Of a stretch of DNA of 64,000 bases, positions 15,298-23,849 are shown piece by piece. A program made the translations under genes and the position numbers. The notes beneath the pieces were generated by a model that saw nothing but the letters and a program-made list of their open reading frames with translations, did not search any database and was not told the origin of the DNA. Each line of letters begins with the position of its first letter. The first letter of the stretch is position 1. This stretch comes from Hydrocarboniphaga sp. GTDB lineage: Bacteria; Pseudomonadota; Gammaproteobacteria; Nevskiales; Nevskiaceae. The stretch covers positions 62,001 through 126,000 of the forward strand of contig NZ_JAQGNT010000095.1 of the NCBI RefSeq assembly GCF_028291725.1. The letters run 5' to 3'.

Positions 15298-16908
15298 CTA
15301 ATCCTGCAGCACTGCGGCCGCCGCGTTGCGGCCGCAGGCGCCCATCACGCCGCCGCCCGGATGCGCCGCGGCGCCGCAAAGATAAAGTCCCTCGAGCGGC
15401 GTGCGGTAGTCGCTCCAGCCCGGCACCGGCCGGAAGGCGAACAGCTGGTGCAGCGGCATCGCGCCCTGAAAGATGTTGCCGCCGGTCAGGCCGAAACGCG
15501 CCTCCAGGTCCGGCGGCGCCAGTACCTGGCGGTGCAGAATCGAGCGCTTGAAATTGGGCGCGAATCGCGTGATCTCGTCGACGCAGCGGTCGGCGAAGGC
15601 TTCGCGCTGCTCGTCCCAGCTGGTGCCGGTGAGCTGGTACGGCGCGTACTGCACGAACAGGCCAACGATGTGGTGCCCGGCTGGCGCCAGCGTCTTGTCG
15701 ACGCTGGTCGGGATGGTCATTTCGATCACCGGGCGCTGGCTGGGCGCGCCGCGCCGCGCATCCTCATAGGCGCGCTCGATGTAATCCGGCGTCGCGCCGA
15801 TATGGATCGTGCCGCGATGCTGCGGGCCGGGCTCCTGGCCCTGGTTCGGCGCCGCGATGAAATCCGGCAGTTCCGACACCGCGAGATTGATCTTGACGCT
15901 GGCCGAGGCGTAGTCGATACGCCGGACCGCGGCGTCGAAACGTGGCGGCAGGCTGCCCGGCGCGAGCAGCTTGCCGAAAGTGACCGCAGCGGTTGCATTG
16001 GAGATCACGCGCCTGGCGGTGATGCGTTCGCCGCTGGCGAGTTCCACGCCGGCAACGCGGCCGTTTTCGACCCGGATCTGCGCAACCTCGGCGTTGCAGA
16101 CGATGTCGACGCCGTGCGACTGCGCGGCCCTGGCCATTGCGTCGCTGAGCGCGCCCATGCCGCCCTCGACGTAGCCCCAGACGCCGCGCGCGCCTCCGGC
16201 CATGCCCATCACATGATGCAGCAGCACGTAGCCGGTGCCGGGTGCCGACGGCGGCGCGAATGTGCCGATGATCGCGTCGGTCGCCAGCGTGCCCTTGAGT
16301 TCGTCGGACTGAAACCAGCGATCCAGGATCGGGGTCGCCGGGCCGGTCAGCAGCTCGATCGCCTCGGGCAGCTCGCTGCCCAGCGACTTCATCGCGGTAT
16401 ACAGCGAGCGGCCGCGTCTGAGATTGCGCAGGCGATCGAGCAGGCCGTGGCGGCGCCAGCTTTGCGGCAGTGGCAGCAACTCCGGCGGGGTGTCCATCAG
16501 CGCCGGCTCCAGCGTCTCGGCGATCCGCGACAGCCAGGCTTCGTAGCGCGGGTAGACATCGGCGTCGCGCGCCGAGAACTTGGCGATTTCGCGATGATTC
16601 AGCGCCGCGTCCGGGCCCATCAGCAGCGAGCGGCCGTCCTCGAATGGCGTGAACGACGAGGGGCTGCGCGGCAGCACGCGGTAGCCGTGGTCGCGCAGCT
16701 TGAGGTCACGCTCCACATCCGGCAGCAGCAGGCTGACGACATAGGACGCGGTGGAGCAGCGATAGCCCGGCGCGAGTTCTTCTGTGACCGCGGCGCCGCC
16801 GATCAGATGCCGGCGTTCGAGCACCAGCACGCGCTCGCCGGCACGCGCCAGGTAGGCGGCGCAGACCAGGCCGTTGTGGCCGCCGCCGATGATGATTGCG
16901 TCGTACAT
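15298..16908 (-). CDS. FAD-dependent oxidoreductase, phytoene dehydrogenase/PYROXD2-like
   Basis: A 536-residue flavoprotein. The N-terminal Rossmann dinucleotide motif is DAIIIGGGHNGLVCAAYLARAG with the acidic end of strand 2 at VLVLERR, and GGAAVTEELAPGY follows. The C-terminal FAD block reads GLYLCGAAAHPGGGVMGACGRNAA. Overall it resembles the NAD(P)/FAD-dependent oxidoreductases grouped with COG1233 and human PYROXD2 rather than true carotenoid desaturases, and no carotenoid genes are nearby. The substrate is unknown. Flanked by family A and family C repeats, so probably transcribed alone. Confidence 0.85.
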   Translation of the reverse strand: MYDAIIIGGGHNGLVCAAYLARAGERVLVLERRHLIGGAAVTEELAPGYRCSTASYVVSLLLPDVERDLKLRDHGYRVLPRSPSSFTPFEDGRSLLMGPDAALNHREIAKFSARDADVYPRYEAWLSRIAETLEPALMDTPPELLPLPQSWRRHGLLDRLRNLRRGRSLYTAMKSLGSELPEAIELLTGPATPILDRWFQSDELKGTLATDAIIGTFAPPSAPGTGYVLLHHVMGMAGGARGVWGYVEGGMGALSDAMARAAQSHGVDIVCNAEVAQIRVENGRVAGVELASGERITARRVISNATAAVTFGKLLAPGSLPPRFDAAVRRIDYASASVKINLAVSELPDFIAAPNQGQEPGPQHRGTIHIGATPDYIERAYEDARRGAPSQRPVIEMTIPTSVDKTLAPAGHHIVGLFVQYAPYQLTGTSWDEQREAFADRCVDEITRFAPNFKRSILHRQVLAPPDLEARFGLTGGNIFQGAMPLHQLFAFRPVPGWSDYRTPLEGLYLCGAAAHPGGGVMGACGRNAAAAVLQD

Positions 16909-16957
16909 GCGGCTATCCTAATTCAGCGTCGGCATGCACGACGATCGGCGAAGCCAT

Positions 16958-17026
16958 TGTAGGAGCGGTCCTTGACCGCGATTGTGCTCTGCCAGTTTTC
17001 AATCGCGGTCAAGGACCGCTCCTACA
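16958..17026. repeat. REP-type inverted pair, family C, copy 1
   Basis: TGTAGGAGCGGTCCTTGACCGCGATTG and its mirror image frame a short spacer. Each half forms stem GCGGTC/GACCGC with loop CTT on a GTAG foot. It sits between the oxidoreductase start and the next gene's stop. The second copy (23751-23818) has a compensated stem change. Confidence 0.88.
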
Positions 17027-17027
17027 G

Positions 17028-17405
17028 TCAGGAAGTTGGAGCTTCTTCAGCGTTCGCAGCGGGCTTGGCGCGACGCGGCTTCTTGGCAGCGGCTTTCTTG
17101 CGCGGCGTCTTGCTCGCTGTCTTGCGCGCGGCACGCGGCTTTTTCACCGGCGCGGCCTCGACCTCGACTTCCGCTTCGTCGCGATCGCGCCCCATCGCCC
17201 CGCGCAGCAGCTTCCACGTCGGGTTGCGGCGGATCATGTCGAGGCTGGCCTGCAGCACAGCGGCTGGATCGAAGCTCTCGCTGGCGGCGCCGACTTTCTC
17301 GCGCAGGAAGCGCACCACGTCGTCCTGCAGGCCGGCGACATCGGGTAGGCCGAGGAAGCGGCGCAGCTCCTCGGGTTTGACGTCGATTTCGATCTTGATC
17401 TGCAT
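17028..17405 (-). CDS. DUF6489-like protein with histone-H1-like tail
   Basis: A 125-residue cytoplasmic protein. The N-terminus MQIKIEIDVKPEELRRFLGLPDV and a following amphipathic helix resemble the short DUF6489 family found in Proteobacteria, sometimes near polyhydroxyalkanoate genes. From about residue 85 the protein is a Lys/Ala/Pro/Arg-rich tail (PVKKPRAARKTAS, KKAAAKKPRRAKPAA) like bacterial H1-type DNA- or granule-binding tails. The function is not established. It follows purC in the same direction with 24 bp between. Confidence 0.6.
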   Translation of the reverse strand: MQIKIEIDVKPEELRRFLGLPDVAGLQDDVVRFLREKVGAASESFDPAAVLQASLDMIRRNPTWKLLRGAMGRDRDEAEVEVEAAPVKKPRAARKTASKTPRKKAAAKKPRRAKPAANAEEAPTS

Positions 17406-17429
17406 CGGCAGCTTCTCCCTATCGGCCCG

Positions 17430-18314
17430 TTACGCCGTCAGCAGGCGCTGGGCCTCGCGATACGTCGCGCCGGTGCGGGCGATGATTTCGTCCGGCAGCT
17501 GCGGGCCTGGGGCCTTTTTGTTCCAGGCCAGCGTCTCGAGGTAGTCGCGGACGATCTGCTTGTCGAAGCTCGGCGGACTGACTCCGGCGCGATAGGTGTC
17601 GGCCGGCCAGAAACGCGACGAATCCGGCGTCAGCACCTCATCGATCAGATGCAGCCTGCCGGCATCGTCGAGGCCGAATTCGAACTTGGTGTCGGCGATG
17701 ATGATGCCGCGGGAGCGCGCATATTCCGAGGCCTCGCCATAGATGCGCAGCGTGGTATCGCGCAGCTGCTTGGCCAGATCGGCGCCGATGCGGCGCTCGA
17801 CCTCGGCGAAAGTGATGTTCTCGTCGTGGCTGCCGACCGGGGCCTTGTCGGCGGGTGTGAAGATCGGCTCCGGCAGCTTGTCGGCGAGCCTCAGGCCGGC
17901 TGGCAGCGCGATGCCGCAGACCTTGCCGCTCGCCTGATAATCCTTCCAGCCGGAGCCGATCAGATAGCCGCGCGCGACGCATTCGATCGGCAGCGCCTTG
18001 AGCTTCTTGACAATCACGGCGCGGCCTTCGCATTGCGCCAGCTCATCGGGCCTGAGCCAGTCTTCCAGGCGCATTTCCGGCGCCATCTGGTTCGGCAGCA
18101 GGCCGGCGAAGCGCCGCATCCAGAACTCGGTCAGCGCCTGCAGCACCGCGCCTTTGCCAGGGATCGGCTGCGGCAGGATCACGTCGAAGGCCGACAGACG
18201 ATCGCTGGTCACGATCAGCATGTGCGAGTCGCCGACGGCGTAGATGTCACGAACCTTGCCGCGATGGATACGGGGCAGGCTGTCGATTCGGGATTCGAAG
18301 AGGGCGGAGCTCAT
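17430..18314 (-). CDS. purC: SAICAR synthetase (phosphoribosylaminoimidazole-succinocarboxamide synthase)
   Basis: Purine biosynthesis: ATP-dependent joining of CAIR and aspartate to SAICAR in the cytoplasm. The 294-residue product has [28 protein letters not shown] at the N-terminus, then [24 protein letters not shown] and [27 protein letters not shown]. The length matches the longer PurC subclass of about 300 residues rather than the 237-residue E. coli type. The ATG at 18312-18314 is chosen because the upstream 40 codons to 18434 do not match the family. purD lies close by on the other strand. Confidence 0.96.
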   Translation of the reverse strand: MSSALFESRIDSLPRIHRGKVRDIYAVGDSHMLIVTSDRLSAFDVILPQPIPGKGAVLQALTEFWMRRFAGLLPNQMAPEMRLEDWLRPDELAQCEGRAVIVKKLKALPIECVARGYLIGSGWKDYQASGKVCGIALPAGLRLADKLPEPIFTPADKAPVGSHDENITFAEVERRIGADLAKQLRDTTLRIYGEASEYARSRGIIIADTKFEFGLDDAGRLHLIDEVLTPDSSRFWPADTYRAGVSPPSFDKQIVRDYLETLAWNKKAPGPQLPDEIIARTGATYREAQRLLTA

Positions 18315-18463
18315 GCGGTCGGTGCCGATAGCGGGCAGGGTACAGGTGTGCCGGCATGATACGCGGGCTCGTGGGACTTGATCAGAGGCTGCCCAGGGAT
18401 GGCAGGCGCGGGCTTTGGCCGCATAATCGCCCATAACAGGGAGGTGAAACAGGGAGGTGAGCG

Positions 18464-18697
18464 ATGCTGGCGATGTTTGTGGAGATGGCGCTGTACGGAG
18501 TCGGTGCGGCGGTGATCATTTATCTGGTCTACACGCTGTTCCTGTCAGGCGGGGGCAAGTCGGCCAAGGCCGGGCCGAAAAAACACCGGCGCTTCGAGCG
18601 TCGCGAAGGCGAACGCGGCGATCGCCGCAAGAGCGACCAGGGCCCGCCACCGGGCGTGGAAGATCGGCGCAAAGACCCGCGGCGCGGCCGCGACTAG
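18464..18697 (+). CDS. Small single-span membrane protein with basic tail
   Basis: A 77-residue protein. [27 protein letters not shown] is a membrane span, followed by a highly charged, Arg/Lys/Asp-rich cytoplasmic tail ([20 protein letters not shown] and [13 protein letters not shown]). A strong GGGAGGTGA ribosome site lies 5-13 nt before the ATG. It ends 53 bp before purD and may share its transcript. No family is recognised. Confidence 0.65.
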   Translation: MLAMFVEMALYGVGAAVIIYLVYTLFLSGGGKSAKAGPKKHRRFERREGERGDRRKSDQGPPPGVEDRRKDPRRGRD

Positions 18698-18750
18698 CTG
18701 CCAGAAAAACAGAAAAAACAGAAACGATCGCGAAAACGAGGAGAGATCGC

Positions 18751-20040
18751 ATGGTGATCAGGGACAAGAAGATTCTGGTGATCGGTGCCGGCGGCCGTGA
18801 GCACGCGCTGGCCTGGAAGATCGCGCAGTCGCCGCGCGTGGCCGAGGTCGTGGTCGCGCCGGGAAACCCCGGCACCGCCGCGGAGCCACGCTGCCGCAAC
18901 GCCGCGGTTGCGGCCGACGACATCGCCGGCCTGGTCGATCTCGCACGCCGCGAATCGGTCGCACTGACCGTGGTCGGCCCCGAAGTGCCGCTGTCGCTCG
19001 GCGTCGTCGATGCGTTCGAAGAGGCCGGCCTGCGTATCTTCGGGCCGACGCGTGATGCTGCGCAGCTTGAGTCGTCGAAGGCGTTTTCCAAGGATTTTCT
19101 GGCGCGTCACAAGATACCGACCGCGCAATACCGCGTATTCAACGAGCTCGATGCCGCGCTCGCCTATATCGACGAGCGCGGCGCGCCGATCGTGGTCAAG
19201 GCCGACGGTCTGGCCGCGGGCAAGGGCGTGGTCGTCGCGACCAGCATCGACGAGGCCAAGGCCGCGGCTCGCGACATGCTCGGCGGCGCGATGCTCGGCA
19301 AGGGCGGGGCGCGCGTCGTCGTCGAGGATTTCCTCGACGGCGAGGAGGCCAGCTTCATCGTCGTCGCTGGCGGCACGCAGTACGTGGTGCTGCCGACCTC
19401 GCAGGATCACAAGCGCATTTTCGACGGCGACCAGGGCCCGAATACCGGCGGCATGGGCGCGTATTCGCCGGCACCGGTGGTGAGCCAGGCGGTGCACGAG
19501 CGCGTCTGCCGCGACGTGATCGAGCCGACCTTGCGCGCGATGGAGGCCGAGGGCCGTCCGTTCACCGGCTTTCTGTATGCGGGGCTGATGATCGATACGC
19601 GCGGCAGCATCAAGGTGCTGGAATTCAACACGCGCATGGGCGATCCGGAAACCCAGCCGATCCTGTTTCGCATGGAGTCGGATCTGGTCGATTTGCTCAA
19701 TGCCGCGCTGGAACAGCGCCTGCCGGAGATCAGCGTGCGCTGGAGTGCCCAGCCGGCGATCGGCGTGGTGCTCGCTGCGGCGGGTTATCCGGCGAGCGTC
19801 CGGCGCGGCGATGTCATCGCCGGACTCGACGCCGATCTGCAGGGCGCCAAGGTATTCCACGCCGGCACCGCGCAGCAGAACGACGCGGTTGTGACCGCCG
19901 GTGGCCGCGTGTTGTGTGTCGTTGCCAGCGGCGACACTTTGGCTGCCGCCAGCCGCGTTGCCTACGCGGCCGTCGACAAGATTTCGTGGGAAGGCATGCA
20001 GTACCGTCGCGACATCGGGCACCGCGCGCTACATCGCTAG
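18751..20040 (+). CDS. purD: Phosphoribosylamine-glycine ligase (GAR synthetase)
   Basis: ATP-grasp enzyme of purine biosynthesis joining phosphoribosylamine and glycine. 429 residues, the same length as E. coli PurD. Features are KILVIGAGGREHALAWKIAQSP at the N-terminus, GPTRDAAQLESSKAFSKDF, the ATP-grasp IVVKADGLAAGKGVVVA, GPNTGGMGAYSPAP and FNTRMGDPETQPIL with the metal-binding Glu/Asn. The ATG at 18751 follows a GAGGAGA ribosome site. The upstream in-frame extension to 18457 is out of family and overlaps the small membrane gene. Confidence 0.97.
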   Translation: MVIRDKKILVIGAGGREHALAWKIAQSPRVAEVVVAPGNPGTAAEPRCRNAAVAADDIAGLVDLARRESVALTVVGPEVPLSLGVVDAFEEAGLRIFGPTRDAAQLESSKAFSKDFLARHKIPTAQYRVFNELDAALAYIDERGAPIVVKADGLAAGKGVVVATSIDEAKAAARDMLGGAMLGKGGARVVVEDFLDGEEASFIVVAGGTQYVVLPTSQDHKRIFDGDQGPNTGGMGAYSPAPVVSQAVHERVCRDVIEPTLRAMEAEGRPFTGFLYAGLMIDTRGSIKVLEFNTRMGDPETQPILFRMESDLVDLLNAALEQRLPEISVRWSAQPAIGVVLAAAGYPASVRRGDVIAGLDADLQGAKVFHAGTAQQNDAVVTAGGRVLCVVASGDTLAAASRVAYAAVDKISWEGMQYRRDIGHRALHR

Positions 20041-20046
20041 CAGCCC

Positions 20047-20124
20047 GTAGGTTGGGGTGAGCGCAGCGAACCCCAACATCGGCGCGGGACCACGTTGGGG
20101 TTCGCTGTGCTCACCCCAACCTAC
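20047..20124. repeat. REP-type inverted pair, family A, copy 2
   Basis: GTAG-GTTGGGGTGAGCGCAGCG and its mirrored partner ending in CTAC, 6 bp after the purD stop and about 110 bp before the DUF1302 gene. Same core as the copy at 15210. Confidence 0.9.
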
Positions 20125-20234
20125 GGGACGACCCGACGACGATGGGCCACACCGCCGCGCGGCGCGGTCCCTGCAGTCAAATGGAGTCCGTCGGGGTCGG
20201 CACTAGAATCGTCGCTCGCGAACGGGGAGGGGCC

Positions 20235-22727
20235 ATGGTCGGCATTGCATCGACGACGCTTGTCAGAAGACTGCGTCCGGGATTTGTGGCACTGGCATTG
20301 ACGCTGATCGGAGCCGGCCCGGCTCATGCGCTCGAGGTCAATTTTGGTGATATCAGCGGCACGCTGAACACCAACCTGACTTTCGGCACCGAGATGCGCA
20401 TGCAGAGCCCGGCCAAGGATCTGATCGGCAAATCCGACAACGATCCGAATGTCTGTGGCGTCGTCGGCGGCGTCAACTACCAGTCCTGCCAGGCGGTGTT
20501 CCGCGACCAGATTTTCCCGGCCCAGAAGCTGGTCGATGCGCCCGGCGCCAGCGGCATGCGCGCCGACGACGGCGATCTCAACTACCAGAAACACGATCTG
20601 ACCCAGGCCGTCGCGATGGCGGCGCAGGATCTGACACTGCACTGGGGCGACTACGGCCTGTTCGCGCGCTGGCTGTACTTCTACGACTTCGTCAACAACG
20701 ACTTCAACGAAACCAAGCCGAACATCATCACGGCCGAGAATGCCGGCAGCGTCGGCATCACCGGCGACCCTGAAGCCAACCGCTATTTCAGCCGCGTTTA
20801 CGGCGCCGGCGGCAGCGAGAAGATCAAGCGCAGCGACGGCGAAACGCTGCGCCAGATCGGCAGCGATTTCCAGCTGATGGACATCAATGTCTTCGGCAAG
20901 CTGCCGCTGTGGGGCGACAAGGAAATCAACTGGAAAATCGGCCGGCAGAATCTGAACTGGGGCGAGAGCACCACGCTGGTGATCAACAGTCTCAACCAGA
21001 TCAATCCGCCGAACGCCAACAACCTGTATCGCGTCGGCACGCAGCTGGACCAGGTGTTCCAACCGGTCGGCATGCTGACGTTCTCGGGGGAGGCGTTTGC
21101 CAATGTCCAGTACGAGGTCTTCTACCAATTTGAATGGCGGCCGCTGGAAGCGCCGGCGACCGGCAGCTACATGTCGTTCGCCGACCTCGGCACCAACAAT
21201 GCGCGCGACTACGCCAACCTGAGTTTCGGCGGCTCGGCCGATGATCCGAGCGGCCTCGGCCATCCGCTCGACAGCCCGCTGGCGCTGATCACGCCGACCA
21301 CCGCGCGCGCCGTGCGCGATCCGGACCGCGAGCCCGAGAACGGCGGCCAGTACGGCTTCTCGCTGAAGTACTACGCCGAGAACATCAACAGCGGCACCGA
21401 GTTCGGGTTCTATTTCATGAACTATCACTCGCGGCTGCCGTATGTCAGCTTCAAGTCCACCGATGCGAGCTGCGCGCGGCGCGAGGGCAATGCGCTGGGT
21501 ATCGACGCACACAACACGCTGGAGTTCTTCGAGACCTGCAACAACCTGCCGGGCTACGATCCTGCCGCGCTGTCCCAGGTGCTGACGCAGGCCGGCGTCC
21601 TGCTCGCGCAGAAGCCGGGTGCGATCACCGATTTCGGCGCCAATATCGGCGGTCTGCTGGCGGCGGTGATTCCGAACCCGGATCAACCGCTGTCGGACGC
21701 GGTGCCGCTGAGCACCGGGCGCGTGTTCTTTGAGTATCCGGAAAACATCCAGCTGTATGGCTGGAGCTTCAACACCGCGTATGGCGACTACTCGTTTCAG
21801 GGTGAAATCGCGTATCGCCCGAACCTGCCGCTGCAGGTTTCGATCACCGATCTGGAATTCGCCGCCGCCGGCCCGACGCTGACGCGCTGCCACGACAAGG
21901 ATCTGAACTGCGCCGGCACCACTGGAGGCCGTGGCATCGATGCCAGCGGCAGCATGATCACCTACGGCAGCAGCGACTTCATCGACGCCAATGGCAACAA
22001 CCCGTTCCCGGACACGGTCAATCTGATCGTCGGCGCGGCGCCGGGTTCGGCACGTTCGTTCCCGAGCTTCGTGATTCCGTATCGTGGCGGCACTCTCGGT
22101 GAAAACCCGCCGAACAGCTATATTCGCGGCTATGAGCGCTTCGATGTGCTGCAGTACAACCTCGGCCTGACGCGCGTGCTCAGCGGCACCGAGAACTGGA
22201 TCGGCGCGGACCAGATCCAGTTGGTGGCCGAAGTGGGCGCGACGCATGTGCCGGGTCTGCCGGCCTACGACCGGCTGCAGATCGAATCGCCCGGCGTCTA
22301 CTACCACGCCAGCGCCGGTGCCGACGGCAGCGGCGCCAACGGCTCGCGCCAGGCCTGCTCGACCAACCCGACCTGCTCGATCGGCCCGGACGGCGCGCGC
22401 TTCAATCCGCACCAGGCCAACCTCGACGACCTGGTCGACAAGTTCTCCTGGGGCTATCGCCTGATCGCGATCATCAAGTACGAGAGCGTGCTGCCGGGCA
22501 TCAGCGTCTCGCCCTTCATCCTGTTCGGCCACGACGTCAACGGCACGGCGCCGGGCCCGGCCGAAAACTTCGTCGAAGACCGCAAGCAGGCGCAAATGAC
22601 AGTCGAAACGCGTTATCGCGACGCGCTGTCGTTCACGCTCGGCTATTCCTGGTTCTGGGGCGGCGGTTACACCAACGTCTATCGCGACCGTGATTTTGCG
22701 CAGGCTTACGTGCGTTATCAGTTCTAG
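20235..22727 (+). CDS. DUF1302 outer-membrane family protein
   Basis: An 830-residue exported protein. The signal peptide MVGIASTTLVRRLRPGFVALALTLIGAGPAHA ends in an A-H-A cleavage site. The mature part starts LEVNFGDISGTLNTNLTFG and contains the DUF1302 core QNLNWGESTTLVINSLNQINP, alternating beta strands and a final YVRYQF typical of outer-membrane barrels. Elsewhere DUF1302 genes accompany DUF1329, YCF48 and MMPL genes and are suspected in envelope lipid or hydrophobic-compound handling. Here the YCF48-MMPL pair is about 6 kb away. A GGGGAGGGG ribosome site supports ATG 20235. Confidence 0.87.
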   Translation: MVGIASTTLVRRLRPGFVALALTLIGAGPAHALEVNFGDISGTLNTNLTFGTEMRMQSPAKDLIGKSDNDPNVCGVVGGVNYQSCQAVFRDQIFPAQKLVDAPGASGMRADDGDLNYQKHDLTQAVAMAAQDLTLHWGDYGLFARWLYFYDFVNNDFNETKPNIITAENAGSVGITGDPEANRYFSRVYGAGGSEKIKRSDGETLRQIGSDFQLMDINVFGKLPLWGDKEINWKIGRQNLNWGESTTLVINSLNQINPPNANNLYRVGTQLDQVFQPVGMLTFSGEAFANVQYEVFYQFEWRPLEAPATGSYMSFADLGTNNARDYANLSFGGSADDPSGLGHPLDSPLALITPTTARAVRDPDREPENGGQYGFSLKYYAENINSGTEFGFYFMNYHSRLPYVSFKSTDASCARREGNALGIDAHNTLEFFETCNNLPGYDPAALSQVLTQAGVLLAQKPGAITDFGANIGGLLAAVIPNPDQPLSDAVPLSTGRVFFEYPENIQLYGWSFNTAYGDYSFQGEIAYRPNLPLQVSITDLEFAAAGPTLTRCHDKDLNCAGTTGGRGIDASGSMITYGSSDFIDANGNNPFPDTVNLIVGAAPGSARSFPSFVIPYRGGTLGENPPNSYIRGYERFDVLQYNLGLTRVLSGTENWIGADQIQLVAEVGATHVPGLPAYDRLQIESPGVYYHASAGADGSGANGSRQACSTNPTCSIGPDGARFNPHQANLDDLVDKFSWGYRLIAIIKYESVLPGISVSPFILFGHDVNGTAPGPAENFVEDRKQAQMTVETRYRDALSFTLGYSWFWGGGYTNVYRDRDFAQAYVRYQF

Positions 22728-22805
22728 TAGGTCGGCAATCCCTTGCCGACGCGAGGCCGCGATGGCGCAATGAGGGTACACGTCGGCAAAGGATTGCCGA
22801 CCTAC
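22727..22805. repeat. REP-type inverted pair, family B, copy 1
   Basis: GTAG-GTCGGCAATCCCTTGCCGAC (8-bp stem, loop TCCC), a spacer, then GTCGGCAAAGGATTGCCGAC-CTAC. It lies in a convergent junction. The first G is shared with the TAG stop of the DUF1302 gene, which is followed in frame by a second TAG from the element. Confidence 0.92.
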
Positions 22806-22813
22806 GTAGTTCC

Positions 22814-23647
22814 CTACGCCGCGTATTCGCGGCGCAGCTGCTCGAGCAGCTGCCGGTTGTCGTGCTGCCACGGGTGGAAGCCGGGTTTGAACCAGGCGAG
22901 CCAGGCCGGGAATACGCGGCGGAACGGCCCGGGCGCAACGAACATAAAGCCGAGCAGGCGTAGCCAGCCGCGCCAGTCGCCGCCACGACCATCACGCCGC
23001 ACCAGCCGGATGATGGTGCTCCAGACATGCGTCGTGAAATAGAACGACACGCTGAGCATGATCCAGCTGCGCAGCACGTAGGGCCGCCAGCTGCGGCCGA
23101 ATACGCGCTCGAACACGTCGAAGGCCACGGCCTTGTGTTCGGTTTCTTCCATCGCATGCCAGCGCCACATCCGCGCCATTTCGGGGTCGGCGTTGGCGAA
23201 CAGCTTAGGGTTGCCGAGCACTTCGTTGGCCAGCATCGCGGTGAAATGCTCGAGGCATAAAGTCATCGCCAGCTGTTGTGCCGGCGAGGCCTTGTCACGG
23301 GCCAGATTCAGATTGGACAGCGCTTCGGCTTCCAGGCCGGCGGCGTTGACGCCCTGATCTTCGAGCCGCGCGTTGTAGGCACGGTGTTCGCGTGCATGCA
23401 GCGCCTCCTGGCCGATGAAGGCGCGCACCTCGGCGTCGAGCCGATGGTCGCCGGCGATGCGCTCGCGGTAGTGGCGCAGGCTCTCGATGAAGAAGCGCTC
23501 GCCCTCGGGGAAGAACAGCGACAGCGCATCGAACAGCCGCGTGCGATGCACGTCGCCGGCGAACCAGTAACGTGGGATTCCGGTTTGCGAGAAATGGATG
23601 TCGCGGCGGGTGATGCCGGCGCCGCCGGGGTGATCGCTCGGATTCAT
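22814..23647 (-). CDS. Predicted metal-dependent hydrolase, ferritin-like (COG3687, PF10118)
   Basis: A 277-residue protein with a ferritin-like helical metal centre: AFIGQEALHAREH, LCLEHFTAML and MEETEHKAVAFDV supply Glu/His ligands expected of a di-metal site. A hydrophobic stretch (LRSWIMLSVSFYFTTHVW) suggests membrane association. The N-terminus has DIHFSQTGIPRYWFAGDVHRTRLFDALS, typical of the family. The reaction is unknown; the hydrolase label comes from the family name. It converges with the DUF1302 gene across the family B repeat. Confidence 0.82.
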   Translation of the reverse strand: MNPSDHPGGAGITRRDIHFSQTGIPRYWFAGDVHRTRLFDALSLFFPEGERFFIESLRHYRERIAGDHRLDAEVRAFIGQEALHAREHRAYNARLEDQGVNAAGLEAEALSNLNLARDKASPAQQLAMTLCLEHFTAMLANEVLGNPKLFANADPEMARMWRWHAMEETEHKAVAFDVFERVFGRSWRPYVLRSWIMLSVSFYFTTHVWSTIIRLVRRDGRGGDWRGWLRLLGFMFVAPGPFRRVFPAWLAWFKPGFHPWQHDNRQLLEQLRREYAA

Positions 23648-23750
23648 GACACCGGCTCCTGTGGCAGATGCGGCATCATCATCTCGTCAGCATGCCGCCG
23701 CAGTTGCCGCAGTGACCGCTTCCGTCGGCGCATCAGTCAGAGCCGCGAAC

Positions 23751-23818
23751 TGTAGGAGCGGACCTTGTCCGCGATTGTGTCGGCGGGGCCTCAATCGCGG
23801 ACAAGGTCCGCTCCTACA
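23751..23818. repeat. REP-type inverted pair, family C, copy 2
   Basis: Same layout as the copy at 16958, but the stem reads GCGGAC/GTCCGC instead of GCGGTC/GACCGC, a compensatory change that keeps the hairpin. It lies 32 bp past the stop of rho and could form its transcript end. Confidence 0.9.
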
Positions 23819-23849
23819 AGTAGACGCAAGCAGACGCCGCGGTAGCGCG

